Source: Bedellia somnulentella (Eukaryota > Arthropoda > Insecta > Lepidoptera > Bedelliidae). From it: 64,000 bases of DNA. Both the position numbers and the translations under genes were made by a program. Below the pieces are notes generated by a model. That model was not told where the DNA came from. It saw nothing but the letters and a program-made list of their open reading frames with translations, and ran no database searches. The stretch covers positions 12,501-76,500 of the forward strand of contig OY755197.1 in the NCBI GenBank assembly GCA_963576735.1, in the 5' to 3' direction. Of this stretch, positions 39,701 to 51,700 are shown piece by piece. Numbering within the stretch: position 1 is the first letter of the stretch; each line of letters starts with the position of its first letter.

Positions 39701-42700
39701 AGAAAAAATATTATGAAGAAAACCAAAAAAACGTGTTATTAAGACAACCATAAAAGATAGACATATGCTGTCGAAGGATATTTTTTAGACAATTTTATGA
39801 CAAATATTTCCGTTATACATGATTTTAATGTAACAACCATTAAGGCTGTACACGCGACGGAAGCTTAAAAATCGGAGTAACTTCTCCCGTTTTTCCAAAA
39901 TTTCCCAAAATTCCTTTTCGTAATCTCCTGGTTAGAATACAAGTGATCACTTTTTCAATTAAAATTTATTTTCACACTAGCTCTTGACGATCATTAGTAA
40001 TACTTATATTACATACATACATATACTCACGGCTATAAATCCCTTAACGGGGTAGCCAGAGCTTTGGAATAAGAAATTCCTCAGCCACTTTTGGAAGTTG
40101 CGTAGGGAAAAGATGGTGAAATAAAGGTTGTTAAAGCTAATATCTCATCTATAAATTGTTTTAGTTGCTCGGAGTGAAACTCGCATGGATATTGACGAAG
40201 CCCCGTCTCGCGAGATGTGTCTACATCGACGTGTCCAAAGGCCCATACAAAAATCACTTTAATTTCGAAATGGTTTATAGAATATTCAACACGTCTCATA
40301 CGGAATGGAAGTTCAAGTTTGTATAAAACATATTGTATAATTATTGTGTAAGCTACCGTGATAAGCCTACCCCTAATCACGTGAGTACACTGTCAATCAA
40401 AACGTGGGTACTCTAAACACCAGGAGACAATATCACGTGATGTTCAGAAGTATTGAGCTCCTCTGCCAACCCCTTCGGGGATATACGGCGTGAGCATTTA
40501 AGATTTTTCATTAAAAACTATATATTTCTGGCCGCTTGTCCTGTTGCGCAAATGAAAATTAAAACTCACATATATTTTTTCAGACAAAAAGGAATCCTCA
40601 AAGTTACTAACAATTCTGGTTATTTCTATGGAAGACTTCAGTTTCCTTATAGTAAGTAACGATTATTTATATTGTTTTAAAATTGACGTTACATAACCTT
40701 ATAGTCATTGGACAACGTATTCAATATAACAATACGTAACGACGCTTTTTGACCTGCCTTAATAAACATACATATACTCACGGCTATCCCTAGTAGAGGT
40801 AGCCAGGGCTTTGGAATGGGAAATTCCTCAGCCACTTTTGGAAATTGAGTTCGGGAAAATATGGTTATAATAAATAATTATTGGTGACGGGTCTCCAACC
40901 ACATCACCCAAAAATTTATTCAAAAGCCCCTCTACTCGCCTCTTATGATCTCCCAACTATAGGAATGCGTAGTACTGCTCTAAGCCGACACTACACAGTT
41001 GCCTAATCAAAGTGCCTCAGAAATATTGGCAGAGCATAAACACTCGGGTGTCTACTTGCCTAAGCTGTAAATCACTGGAAGTAGAAAGAGCTGCAGAATA
41101 AAAACATGCTCAGCCACTTTTGAAAGATGAGTAGACGTTTTGAAAATAAATAAGGCATTTATTTAAAAAAAAGTAGGTTTCGATGAGTTAGTTTCGGTGT
41201 TTACCACAGTAGGTTTCCCTGTGACGCCACAAATAAAGGTTGTTGATGGTAGGTCTATATCGCCTATAAATTTCTTAGTCACCTTTTACGAACAGCTGCG
41301 GGATGAAATTGGGTAGTGCTATTCTAAGCTAACATTACACAGCTTCTAATAAATATTTATTATTCTTATGTATGGAAGCGAATGTTGGGTGTGGCAGAAG
41401 AAGCATGAGAGCAGAGTGAATGCAGTAGAGATGAGGTCCCTCGGAAAAATTTGTAATGTTAGATTATGTTACCGAGTGAGAAATAGTGTTAGTCGTGAAA
41501 AGTGTGGTGCGAAAGATGATATTGTAAGAAAGATAGAAAAAGGAATGTTGAGATGGTTTGGGCACATAGAGAGGAGGGATGATAGAAAATTGGTAAAAGG
41601 GATAGAGCTATAGAGCTAGTGTGGATGGACGACCACGGAGAACACACTTGGACCAAATTGAGAGTGTGCTCATAAATGCTGGCGTCCGAAGTATGAAGAA
41701 TAAAAGAGCATATATGAAAAGATTGATGGATGTAAACGAAGCAGCAAGAAGAAAGGTTTGTCAGGATCGTACGAAGTGGCGATCAATACTCTCTGCCTAC
41801 CCCAATGGGAAATAATGGCGACTCGTTAACTTGATCTGTGTTATACCTCCAAATATATTTATTTATTCATTACTAGCTGACCCGACAGACTTCGTACTAT
41901 AAATTTGCTTATGCCAAACTCTAGGCGTTTTTTTCGGTATACTCAAATATTAATTAAACATGAATATTTTATTAGTCAAAATATTCCGGGATAAAAGGTA
42001 TCCTACATTATAATATGGGTCATTATCTACCGTTTTGCCAAATTTCATTCATATGCATTATGTACTTGAGGAGCCTTTTTGCCTCAAACACACAAACATC
42101 CAAACATCTAAAATTTCACACTTATTAATAGGTTTATTTGTTTTGTCCACAGATGAAATGTCATTTTACATAGTGGCGGAATCTTCGAACTGCCTGTGCA
42201 CGTATACTTGCCAGCAGTACTTGCTGTTCCACCGATATGACGTCCATTCATTCCACAGTAACAATAGATGGTGCGGCTTCTATTTCTTCTTTAGGGTAAT
42301 ACATACATATACTAACGGCCATAAATGCCGCAAAAGCCAGAGCTTCAGAGGTAGACACTCCTCAGCCACTATTGGAAACTTTTGTGGGGAAAAATGGTAG
42401 TAATAATTGTAGGTGATGGATCTCCAACCAGATCGCCCGAAAATCACTTAAAAAGCCTCTTACGACAACCGACAGGTAGAAATGGGCTAGTTCTATTCTA
42501 AGCTGACACTACACAGCATGCATACATTTCAATTATGTGTCAGTGAAAATGACGAGAAAATACTCAATTCTCAATTATTTATTACCTTCGAAAATGTGTA
42601 TAACAGTTCTTATTTACAAAAACATTCATGATTCTGTATTAAAGATCCGGTGGGGCATAGCAATTTCTGATATCTAAGTTATTTTACAATTAAAATTAAT

Positions 42701-45700
42701 TTGGAAGATATGGAATCAAAAAAATAATAATTGGCCTTTTTTTAATAAATACTTTTTTCTTTTTTTTCCAGTGCAGATACAGACTTCTGAGAATCAATGT
42801 CGATATAGATTTCTATGCTCACACCACATATTATTATTCGTGCCCTAAAATAAGGGAAGATGATGATCACCCGCCGGCGGAACCGGAAGACTGCAAAGTT
42901 CCAAGACTTGTCGGAGAATTTATCGTGAACACCGGTGACAAAATAGGTACATACTTACATATACTCGGGGCTATGAATCCTTAGATGGGGTACCCAGAGC
43001 TTAGGAATCAGAAATTCTTCAGCCAGTTTTGAAGGCTAAGTGGGAAAAAGATGGTGAAATAAAGGGTATCCAACCTCATCGCCCATGAATCCCTTAAAAG
43101 CCCCAAAACCGTTAGTCGCCTTTTACGTTCACCAACCGAAAGAAATGGGGTAGCGCTATTCTAAGCCGACACTACACAGCAAAAATAGGTACTACATACA
43201 TACATACATATACTCACGGCTATATTTCCCTAGAAGGGGTAGCCAGAGCTAAGAAATTATAAATTCCTCAGCCACTTTTGGAATTTGAGTGGGGAAAAGA
43301 TGGTAAAAATATAGGTTTTTGGTGATGGGTCTCCAACCGCATCGCCCAAAAATCCAATAAAAATCCCCAATACCCTTAGTCGCCTCTTACGACACCCGTG
43401 GGTAAAAAGGGGTAGCGACATTCTAAGCCGGCACTACACGGCAGTCTAAGCCGGCACTACACGGCAGTAAAAATAGGTACTACCCGGCAGCAAAAATAGG
43501 TACTGTAAAATAATATTAATATCATTTTTCTACCTACGTTATGTGATCTTGCAACTAGACTTAGAAAACTAGTTTATTAACCGACTTCAAAAAAGGAGGT
43601 TCTCAGTTCGATTGTTTGTATGTATGTATGTTTGTATGTATATATGTATAATTGTCCGCGATTATCTCGAGTTTGGCTTAAGCTATTTGGATGCGGTTTT
43701 CAGGACAGTATTTGTTACATTTAGGAGAAGGTTTTAGTGCCTTAACTGACCAAAAAAAGAAAGGAGGTTCTGTGTTTGACCTGTATGTATGTCTGTTGGT
43801 CCGCGATTATCTCACGTTTGGCTTAAGCTATTTGGATGCGGTTTTCAGAAAAGTATTCGTTACATTTAGGAAAAGGTTTTAGTGCCTTAACCGACCAAAA
43901 AAAGAAAGGAGGTTCTGTGTTTGACCTGTGTGTATGTCTGTTGGTCCGCGATTATCTCACGTTTGGCATAAGCTATTTGGATGCGGTTTTCAGAAAAGTA
44001 TTCGTTACATTTAGGAGAAGGTTTTAGTGCCTTAACCGACCAAAAAAAGAAAGGAGGTTCTGTGTTTGACCTGTATGTATGTCTGTTGGTCCGCGATTAT
44101 CTGACGTTTGGCTTAAGCTATTTGGATGCGGTTTTCAGAAAAATATTCGTTACATTTAGGAGAAGTTTTTAATGCCTTAACCGACCAAAAAAAGAAAGGA
44201 GGTTGTGTGTTTGACCTGTATGTATGTCTGTTGGTCCGCGATTATCTCACGTTTGGCTTAAGCTATTTGGATGCGGTTTTGAGAAAAGTATTCGTTACAT
44301 TTAGGAGAAGGTTTTAGTGCCTTGACGGACCAAAAAAGAAAGGAGGCCCTGTGTTTGACCTGTATGTATGTGTGTTGGTCCGCGATTATCTCACGTTTGG
44401 CTTAAGCTATTTGGATGCGGTTTTCAGAAAAGTATTCGTTACATTTAGAAGATGGGTTAAAAGTTCTTTAACCGACTCGAAAAAAAGGAGGTTTCTTAGT
44501 TTGAAATATAAGTATGTATGTAAAGTTATCAATACAAGACAGAAATTTATCAATATGTGTTAATAAAGTTTTTTTATTAGTAATAAACAGAGTTACTAAG
44601 TTATTGAACAAAAAAGTATATAAAAAAATGAATAAATTACTCTTAATTATATTAAAGAAAAAAATATATATTGCAACATCATGTTTTTCATCCTGGTCAT
44701 TTCAATCAAGGCACTTTTGTCTTGGGGAATTTCGCACTTTCAGAATGGTCTTAACCATTTAAGTAATTTCTTTGAATCTATATCACTTAAAGCCATCTCA
44801 TCAAGGGATTTTACTCGACTCAACGCTATATATATATAATAGTGTTTCTTCGCATTTGTGATAGGTGAACTTCTCTTTGCTCATCTGTTTCGGCAGCAAG
44901 AGCAGCACGCTGACGATCTCTCTCATTCTGAAGGGCAAGCACGAGTTATCGACACGATAACGGTTAGAATGAGATGGCAGTATACGATACTAAGTAAGTG
45001 CGTAAAAGATGGCTGCTTTATCCCACGCGATAACTAATCTAAATATGGCTCGTGCTTGCACTGCTGAAGTCTTTGTTTTTTTTCGATGGGTGTTTCGTTC
45101 TCCCTTACGCGAATTTTCCTTAAAGCATCCTTTGCTTTTCTATCTAGGCCCGCAGGTAAACAAAATAGTAACAAGTAAGCTAAAGTCATAATAACAAATA
45201 TTATAACTACCTGTTAAAAAAACTATAAAATAAACGGACAGTAAAACTTATCTCTCAAAAACTATCACTAATTCACTAAAAAAACTCAGAGTGATTTAAG
45301 AACTTATCACTAAAAAGTATAAAATAAAAAAGAAAAACAAAAACTTCAAATTAAAAACTAAACAGAAAAATTAAATATTATTATTTTTTATTTAAAAAAG
45401 AACCGCCTTCAAAAATCCAACATACATACATACATACATATTCTCACGCCGTTAGTTCCCATTGGGGTAGGCAGAGACTATCGATCGCCACTTTGTACGA
45501 TCCTGGCAAACCTCTCTGGCTTCGTTTACATCCATCAATCTTTTCATACATGCTCTTTTATTCTTCATACTGCGGACACCTGCCTTTTTGAGCACATTTT
45601 CTATTTGATCCAAATGTGTCCTCCGAGGTCGTCCTCTACTAACATTACCTTCCACATTGGCTCTATATATCTCTTTCACCAATTTACTGTCATCCATCCT

Positions 45701-48700
45701 CTCAAAAATCCAACTGAAAAGTATAAAATAATTTTTATTTATTTTATTATGTACAACTCTATTCAACTTCTTCTTTTTGAAGTCGGTGCCAAACAGACAA
45801 ATCCAAAATGAAAATTGCTACATAGAGAAACCCATACGAATAATAAATCAATCGATAGTGCCTCAACAACAATAGGTAACACAATTGCGCTCAAAAATCA
45901 AGAAATTTCTTCCGCTCGCAACGACGTCGCTTTATAAAGGATGGAATTGGGGGACAGTGAGCGGTGCTTAGCCTGGTGTGCATGCGTCGCACTCCGCAGA
46001 GAAATTATCATAATATACATGTCACCGTAAAACTGTAAATACTAGTAAATTATAATTTGAGATAGATAGCGAGATAGTAAACTAACGTTAGGTTAGGTAT
46101 GTAAGATTATTAGATTTCAAACTAACGGAATTAACAATTCGACAGAGACATGCATGCACCGAGTTGGCACAACCAATACTTCTAACACTTTGTAAAAAAA
46201 CGATCGAGAATCTAAATCACTACATAGTATAAAACAAAGTCGCTTTCTCTCTCCCTGTCTGGGATATAAGGACATCCTTATGTATACTTTAATCTGTAAA
46301 ACTACGAAATGAATTTTAATGAGATTTTTTTTATTAATTGATTAAAAAGGAAGGTTTATAAGGATGACATACGCTGATGGGGTGGAGAACTCACTCAACT
46401 TGGGTGGGCCACTAATATTCGTTCTTCTTTGTCATGAAAATTGGTTTGGCACCGACTTCAAAAAGAAGAAGTTGAATAGAGTTGTACATAATAAAATAAA
46501 TAAAAAATATTTTATACTTTTCAGTTGGATTTTTGAAGGCGGTTCTTTTTTAAATAAAAAATAATAATATTTATTTTTTCTGTTTAGTTTTATACACCAG
46601 ATATGACACGGGGCGCGTATTGTGACCAGTAAGTTGTAAATTGTATATGTCTGTGTGTAGTGTCGGCTATGCCGTGAAGTGTCGGCTTAAAAAAAGCACT
46701 ACCCCGTTTCTACCGATGGTTGTACGTAAGAGGCGACTAGAGATGCGGTTGGAGACCCATCACCAACAACCTTTACTTTACCATCTTTTACCCACTCAAC
46801 TATCCAAAAGTAGTGTTGCCCAAATTCAGTCTTGGTCTTGCAGTCTTGGTCTTGTTCTTGCGTTTTTGCAAGACCAAGACCAAGAACAAGACCGCGTATT
46901 TTTAGCAAGACCAAGACCAAGACTGACCGTGCAAGACTTGAGCAAGAACAAGACATAGTCTGCAAGACTCTTGCGTCTTAGCGCTATTTCACTGAGTAGT
47001 TAGGTGTAACAGTTCGGTGTATAGGTAGGTACGCTTAGGAATTCTATGAGACGCAAAAAACTGTATAAAAGAATATGAAAAACTGGACCTATGCGCATTA
47101 CGACTAATACCATAAACATAGCGAATAAAAAAATATTAAAATCAAACTGAGTGCATGCATAGTTATGTTTAAACCATCGGCACTTTGATAATGCGGCATC
47201 AAAGGTTTTGTACTTACTTCTCAAAGAAATTTGCCGCTTTTCAGAAGTACATGGTTATGATACACGCGCCGGCGGCGGCTTCTTTTGAAATCTAAAACAA
47301 TCGTTGGCGCCACGCCGAAATCATAACATTTGACACTATTTGATTGCCGCCATAGGGCGTAGGTATACTCATGCAAAATTATTTCGAATTTTTTTACACG
47401 CTTTATATTATTGTTTGATTTGCGGCGGCATCCTTATCATAGAGCCGGCACGTGGCGAGGCGGCGCGGTAGAAAGCAAGGAAACGTACTATAAATAAAGG
47501 AATTATTTTAATTCCAGTTGGAAATCAATTGAGCTGTGCTTCGAGTCTAACTTAATAATTGTTTTTACTAATTCTCGTTGTTTTCTAAAAACGTATCACG
47601 TGTACAATTTAATATAAGTGACGAAGATTCAAATCATTCTAGTCCGAGTAACGAGAGTTTGAGTCACAGATCTAAAAGACCCAAAAGCAAATTTGAGGAA
47701 TTTTTCGAAATAATTCATGCAGCCCAAACTGCCTTCTGTAAATTGTGCCAACATAAAAAGATTGAAATAAAAATGAAAAACAGAAACACTTCAGGCTTAA
47801 GGAAAGACCCAAAAGCAAATTTGAGGAATTTTTCGAAATAATTCATGCAGCCCAAACTGCCTTCTGTAAATTGTGCCAACATAAAAAGATTGAAATAAAA
47901 ATGAAAAACAGAAACACTTCAGGCTTAAGGAAACATCTAATATCTTTCCACAAAAAGGAATCAGAAATATTTCTTCCTGTTAAACCAAAACTCAGTGGAG
48001 ATATCACAAGCTTTTTACTAACCGCTGGAAGAAGTGGACAGGTAAGAATATTTATTTAACAGTTAAAAGATTTTCAACTCCGCGTAGCTATTCATGCGAT
48101 ACTTTCAAAAACGCCATTAACTTACGTAAGTCCACTGATAGAAGGATTTTTTTGGGAGTAATAAATCATATATATACTCACGGCTATAAATCCCAAGAAG
48201 GGGTAGCCAGAGCTAAGGAATTAAAAATTCCTCAGCCACTTTTGGAAATTTGATTGGGGAAAAGATGGTAAAATAAAGGTTGTTGGTGATGGGTCTCCAA
48301 CCGCATCGCCCAAAAATCCCTTAAAAGCCCCAATACCGTTAGTCGCCTCTTACGTACACCCACCGGAAGAAATGGGGTAGTGTTATTCTAAGCCGACACT
48401 ACACAGCAAATAATAAATCAATTTATTACAAACTTTTTAAGGTATCTTTTTGGATGGAAGAAATATTTTTTTACTGTTACCAACACTTTTTAGGATTAAT
48501 TAAATCGCTTTTTTATTAAACAGTTACTTCCATGGAAAACGACATATAGATCAGTTGATTTTTCGAATTTCTTATCAAATCTTCAGTTATTTATTAATCT
48601 GCTTGATCTTTACTATGGCTATATTCATTCAAGCTCACAATGTTCCAATTCTAATACGTTTTTCTAGGATTTAAAGTAAACTTTAATAAATAGTAATAGA

Positions 48701-51700
48701 CTAATAGGTAATTGCAAGACTTGCAAGACTCTTGCTGCAAGACCAAGACCAAGACCAAGACTGGGAGCGCAAGACCAAGACCAAGACCAAGACCAGGTGT
48801 ATTGGCGCAAGACCAAGACCAAGACTGGCTAAGTCTCGTCTTGTTCTTGCGTTTGGGCAACACTATCCAAAAGTGGCTGAGAAATTTCTAATTCCGCCTG
48901 CTGAGCGTAGGACAACACTAGCCAGTTACCGCTGTCAGCGAGACCAAAGCAAACGCTTGTTTAACATAAACATAACATAAACATAAACGTTCACGCCGAA
49001 TATCTTAGAAGGGGTTGGCAGAGGTACTAATACTTCTGAACATCACGTGACTTTGTCACCTGGTGTTCAGAGTACCCACGTTTTGCATGGACAGTGTAGT
49101 CATTGTACAGTGTACATTTGTTTAACATGATGTAACTATACTAAATTGTCCATCACATAAAACAATAAAGTACACAGAACTCATAGAATAAGTTTAACTG
49201 CATAGCTACTAAGAGCGACCTTTTAACTAGATATAGCGTGGTATAAAACCGCCATCTCTTTCGTACTTTCTTAGTATTGAAGTGTGTGGTGTTGGTGGTC
49301 AGGTTGGTATTGGCGGTATATCAAATCAAAGACATGTTTGATTGTTGGCGGTCGTTTATTGAATGACGTAAAGTATTAAAAAGTACTACAACTATAACTT
49401 ACTGACTAAGCATATCGCGACGGACATAACATGTGTAACCTAATTAAGTCGTATTGCTATGTCGCAACACTACATCTCCCCCGAAAAGATAAGGGTACAC
49501 ACCCTTCCTTAAGAAAAAAATGTTTACACATAATAAACATAAAACATAACTAAACATTTTTAAAATCTAACAAATTATAACTGTAAATAAGTTTTAAACT
49601 AATCATAAAACAATTTCGTATTATTTTTATGTACTAATAATTCTTTATTTTTCTTAGATATTAAAACATTAGGTGACATATCCTTTAACACTTTATAAGG
49701 TCCTTCATAAACATTGTCAAGCTTATTACCTATTTGGTTTTTCAACAATATTAAATCACCTATATTATATTTCACACTATTACAATTCTTATCGTACTGA
49801 AGCTTTCTACTAATTTTACTCTGTAACAAATTCTGCTTAGCATCTGCTTGTGCTTTTTGTAATCTGTATTTTAGCTCTTTAGGGTAATCGTCATGATTAT
49901 AGAGAGGATCGATTCCCTTTGATAAATTACTTGGTAAATTACACATTTTCCCAAATACAAGTTCGTATGGAGTGTATTTCGTCTCTGAGTGAACACTTGT
50001 GTTAAAAGAAAAACACCAAAATGGAACCCAGTCACTCCAATCGGCCTTATTATTTTCGCACTGAATTCGTAAATACGCGCCTAGATGTTTGTGTGTATTT
50101 TCTATAGCACCTAACGTCTCGTGGTGGTATGCGGTGGAAATATGTTTTTCTATACCTAATAATCTACACGTTTCAACCATTACGGATGACGTAAACTCGG
50201 TTCCTCTATCCGAAATGATGGTTTTTGGCACACCGTAGCGAAGGACAAAATAAGTAACGAACGCTTTCGTCACCGTTTCCGTATCCTTACGAGGCAAAGG
50301 ATAAGCTTCGACGTATTTGCTTAAATCGCACTGTAGAGTGAGAATATACTTATTATCATAGTTATCTATATCTAATGGACCCATAATATCTAAACTAATT
50401 CTTTCGAAAGCCGTACTGGCGGTAGAAGTTATTGTCATAGGCTCTTTAATATGTCTATTCGTGTGTTTTTGAATCTGACAACTTTTACATTTCTTTACGA
50501 AGTTAATGACGTCATTTGTTATTCCTGGCCAAAAATAATATTTTTTAATATTATTTATCATGCGGTTTATACCTGCATGTCCACTAGTGGGTAAAATATG
50601 AAAATCATTTAATATAGTTATTATTTCATCTTTATCAGTTATTCTTGTAACTTCTTTTGTAATAAGAAACTTTAGCGACATGGTTTTATACTTATCTATA
50701 CTGCGCAGTAAACTTTGTATATATTTATCGACACTCTTATTCTTTATAATGAGTAAGTCGTTAATATTTAATTGTTTGCACAACTTTTCTAAATCCCTCA
50801 CTAACACTTCTTGAGTAGATAATGATCGGGTATTAAGAAATATCGCTGACTGCGATGGAACATACGTGCAATAACTAGCGTCGCTTATAACATTATTTGA
50901 CTGTCTAAGACATTTATTATTATAATTGTCTGAAAATCTCAACTCAATGATATATTTGGGCCGTTTGAGTACTTCTACTGCTGTAGGTTGATCAGGCCTA
51001 CGGGCGGTCGAAGACTCGGTCGGTCGGTCTGTGTGAGTTCCTTGACTGTCTAACTTCTTCTTCTGGGCTCTAGTTAGTACTGAAACTACTTGCTCGTGCA
51101 TTTCCTTTAAATCTTTCGACGTAACCGGGAGACGACTTAACGCATCTGCAGCTGCATTATGACGGCCTGGCACGTATTCTACCTCAAAATCGTATTCTTC
51201 TAAATATAAACGGAACTTTGTTAATCGACTAGATGGGTCGTTTAATCCGAACAAATAAACAAGGGGCCTGTGGTCAGTAAATATTTTGAACTTGCGGCCA
51301 TATAAATAGGGTCGAAAATGGCGTACAGCCCAAACGATAGCTAATAATTCTAACTCAATAACTGGGTATCTGGTCTCGGCTGGTTTAAGGCTTCGACTTG
51401 CATACGCTATCACTTTACCATTGCTATTGGACAAAATTCCACCTAGGCCTAATTTTGATGCGTCGGTTTGTAGTCTAAAAATATTATTTTCTGAAAAGTC
51501 TGGGTAATCTAGTACTGGAGGGTTGGTAAGGGCTAATTTTAAATTCTGGAATGCAGTTTCGCACTCAGGACTCCACTCAAAACTGACACCTTTTTTACAC
51601 AAAGCATGTAACGGATATACTATATCAGCAAATCGCGGAATAAATCGCCGGTAATAATTAGCAAAAGCGACGAATCGTTTTACATCGTCAGCGCACGCGG

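Larger units (their letters stand above)
46811..48865 (+). mobile_element. Defective hAT transposon, TIR TAGTGTTGCCCAAA, 8-bp TSD
   Basis: Perfect 14-bp inverted termini (46811-46824 and 48852-48865) are flanked by the 8-bp duplication TCCAAAAG (46803-46810 and 48866-48873), the hAT hallmark. Dense subterminal CAAGACCAAGACC repeats on both sides (46835-46975 and 48715-48850) are probably transposase binding sites. It encodes only a BED-finger exon; the catalytic domain is absent. A CGGCTTAG repeat has inserted inside. Confidence 0.93.

Noticed and set aside
40453..40659. 68-codon ORF through the tRNA-SINE into exon 3
   Set aside because: The first half is SINE sequence and the open frame continues across the intron only by chance; exon 3 with its splice sites explains the coding part.
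43691..44317. Series of ~63-codon ORFs that look like a repeated peptide family
   Set aside because: They arise from the 145-bp tandem repeat and change phase each unit; no start context or homologue supports coding.
48715..48850. CRISPR-like array from the CAAGACCAAGACC repeats
   Set aside because: Eukaryotic context, irregular spacing and position at hAT termini; they are subterminal transposon repeats.
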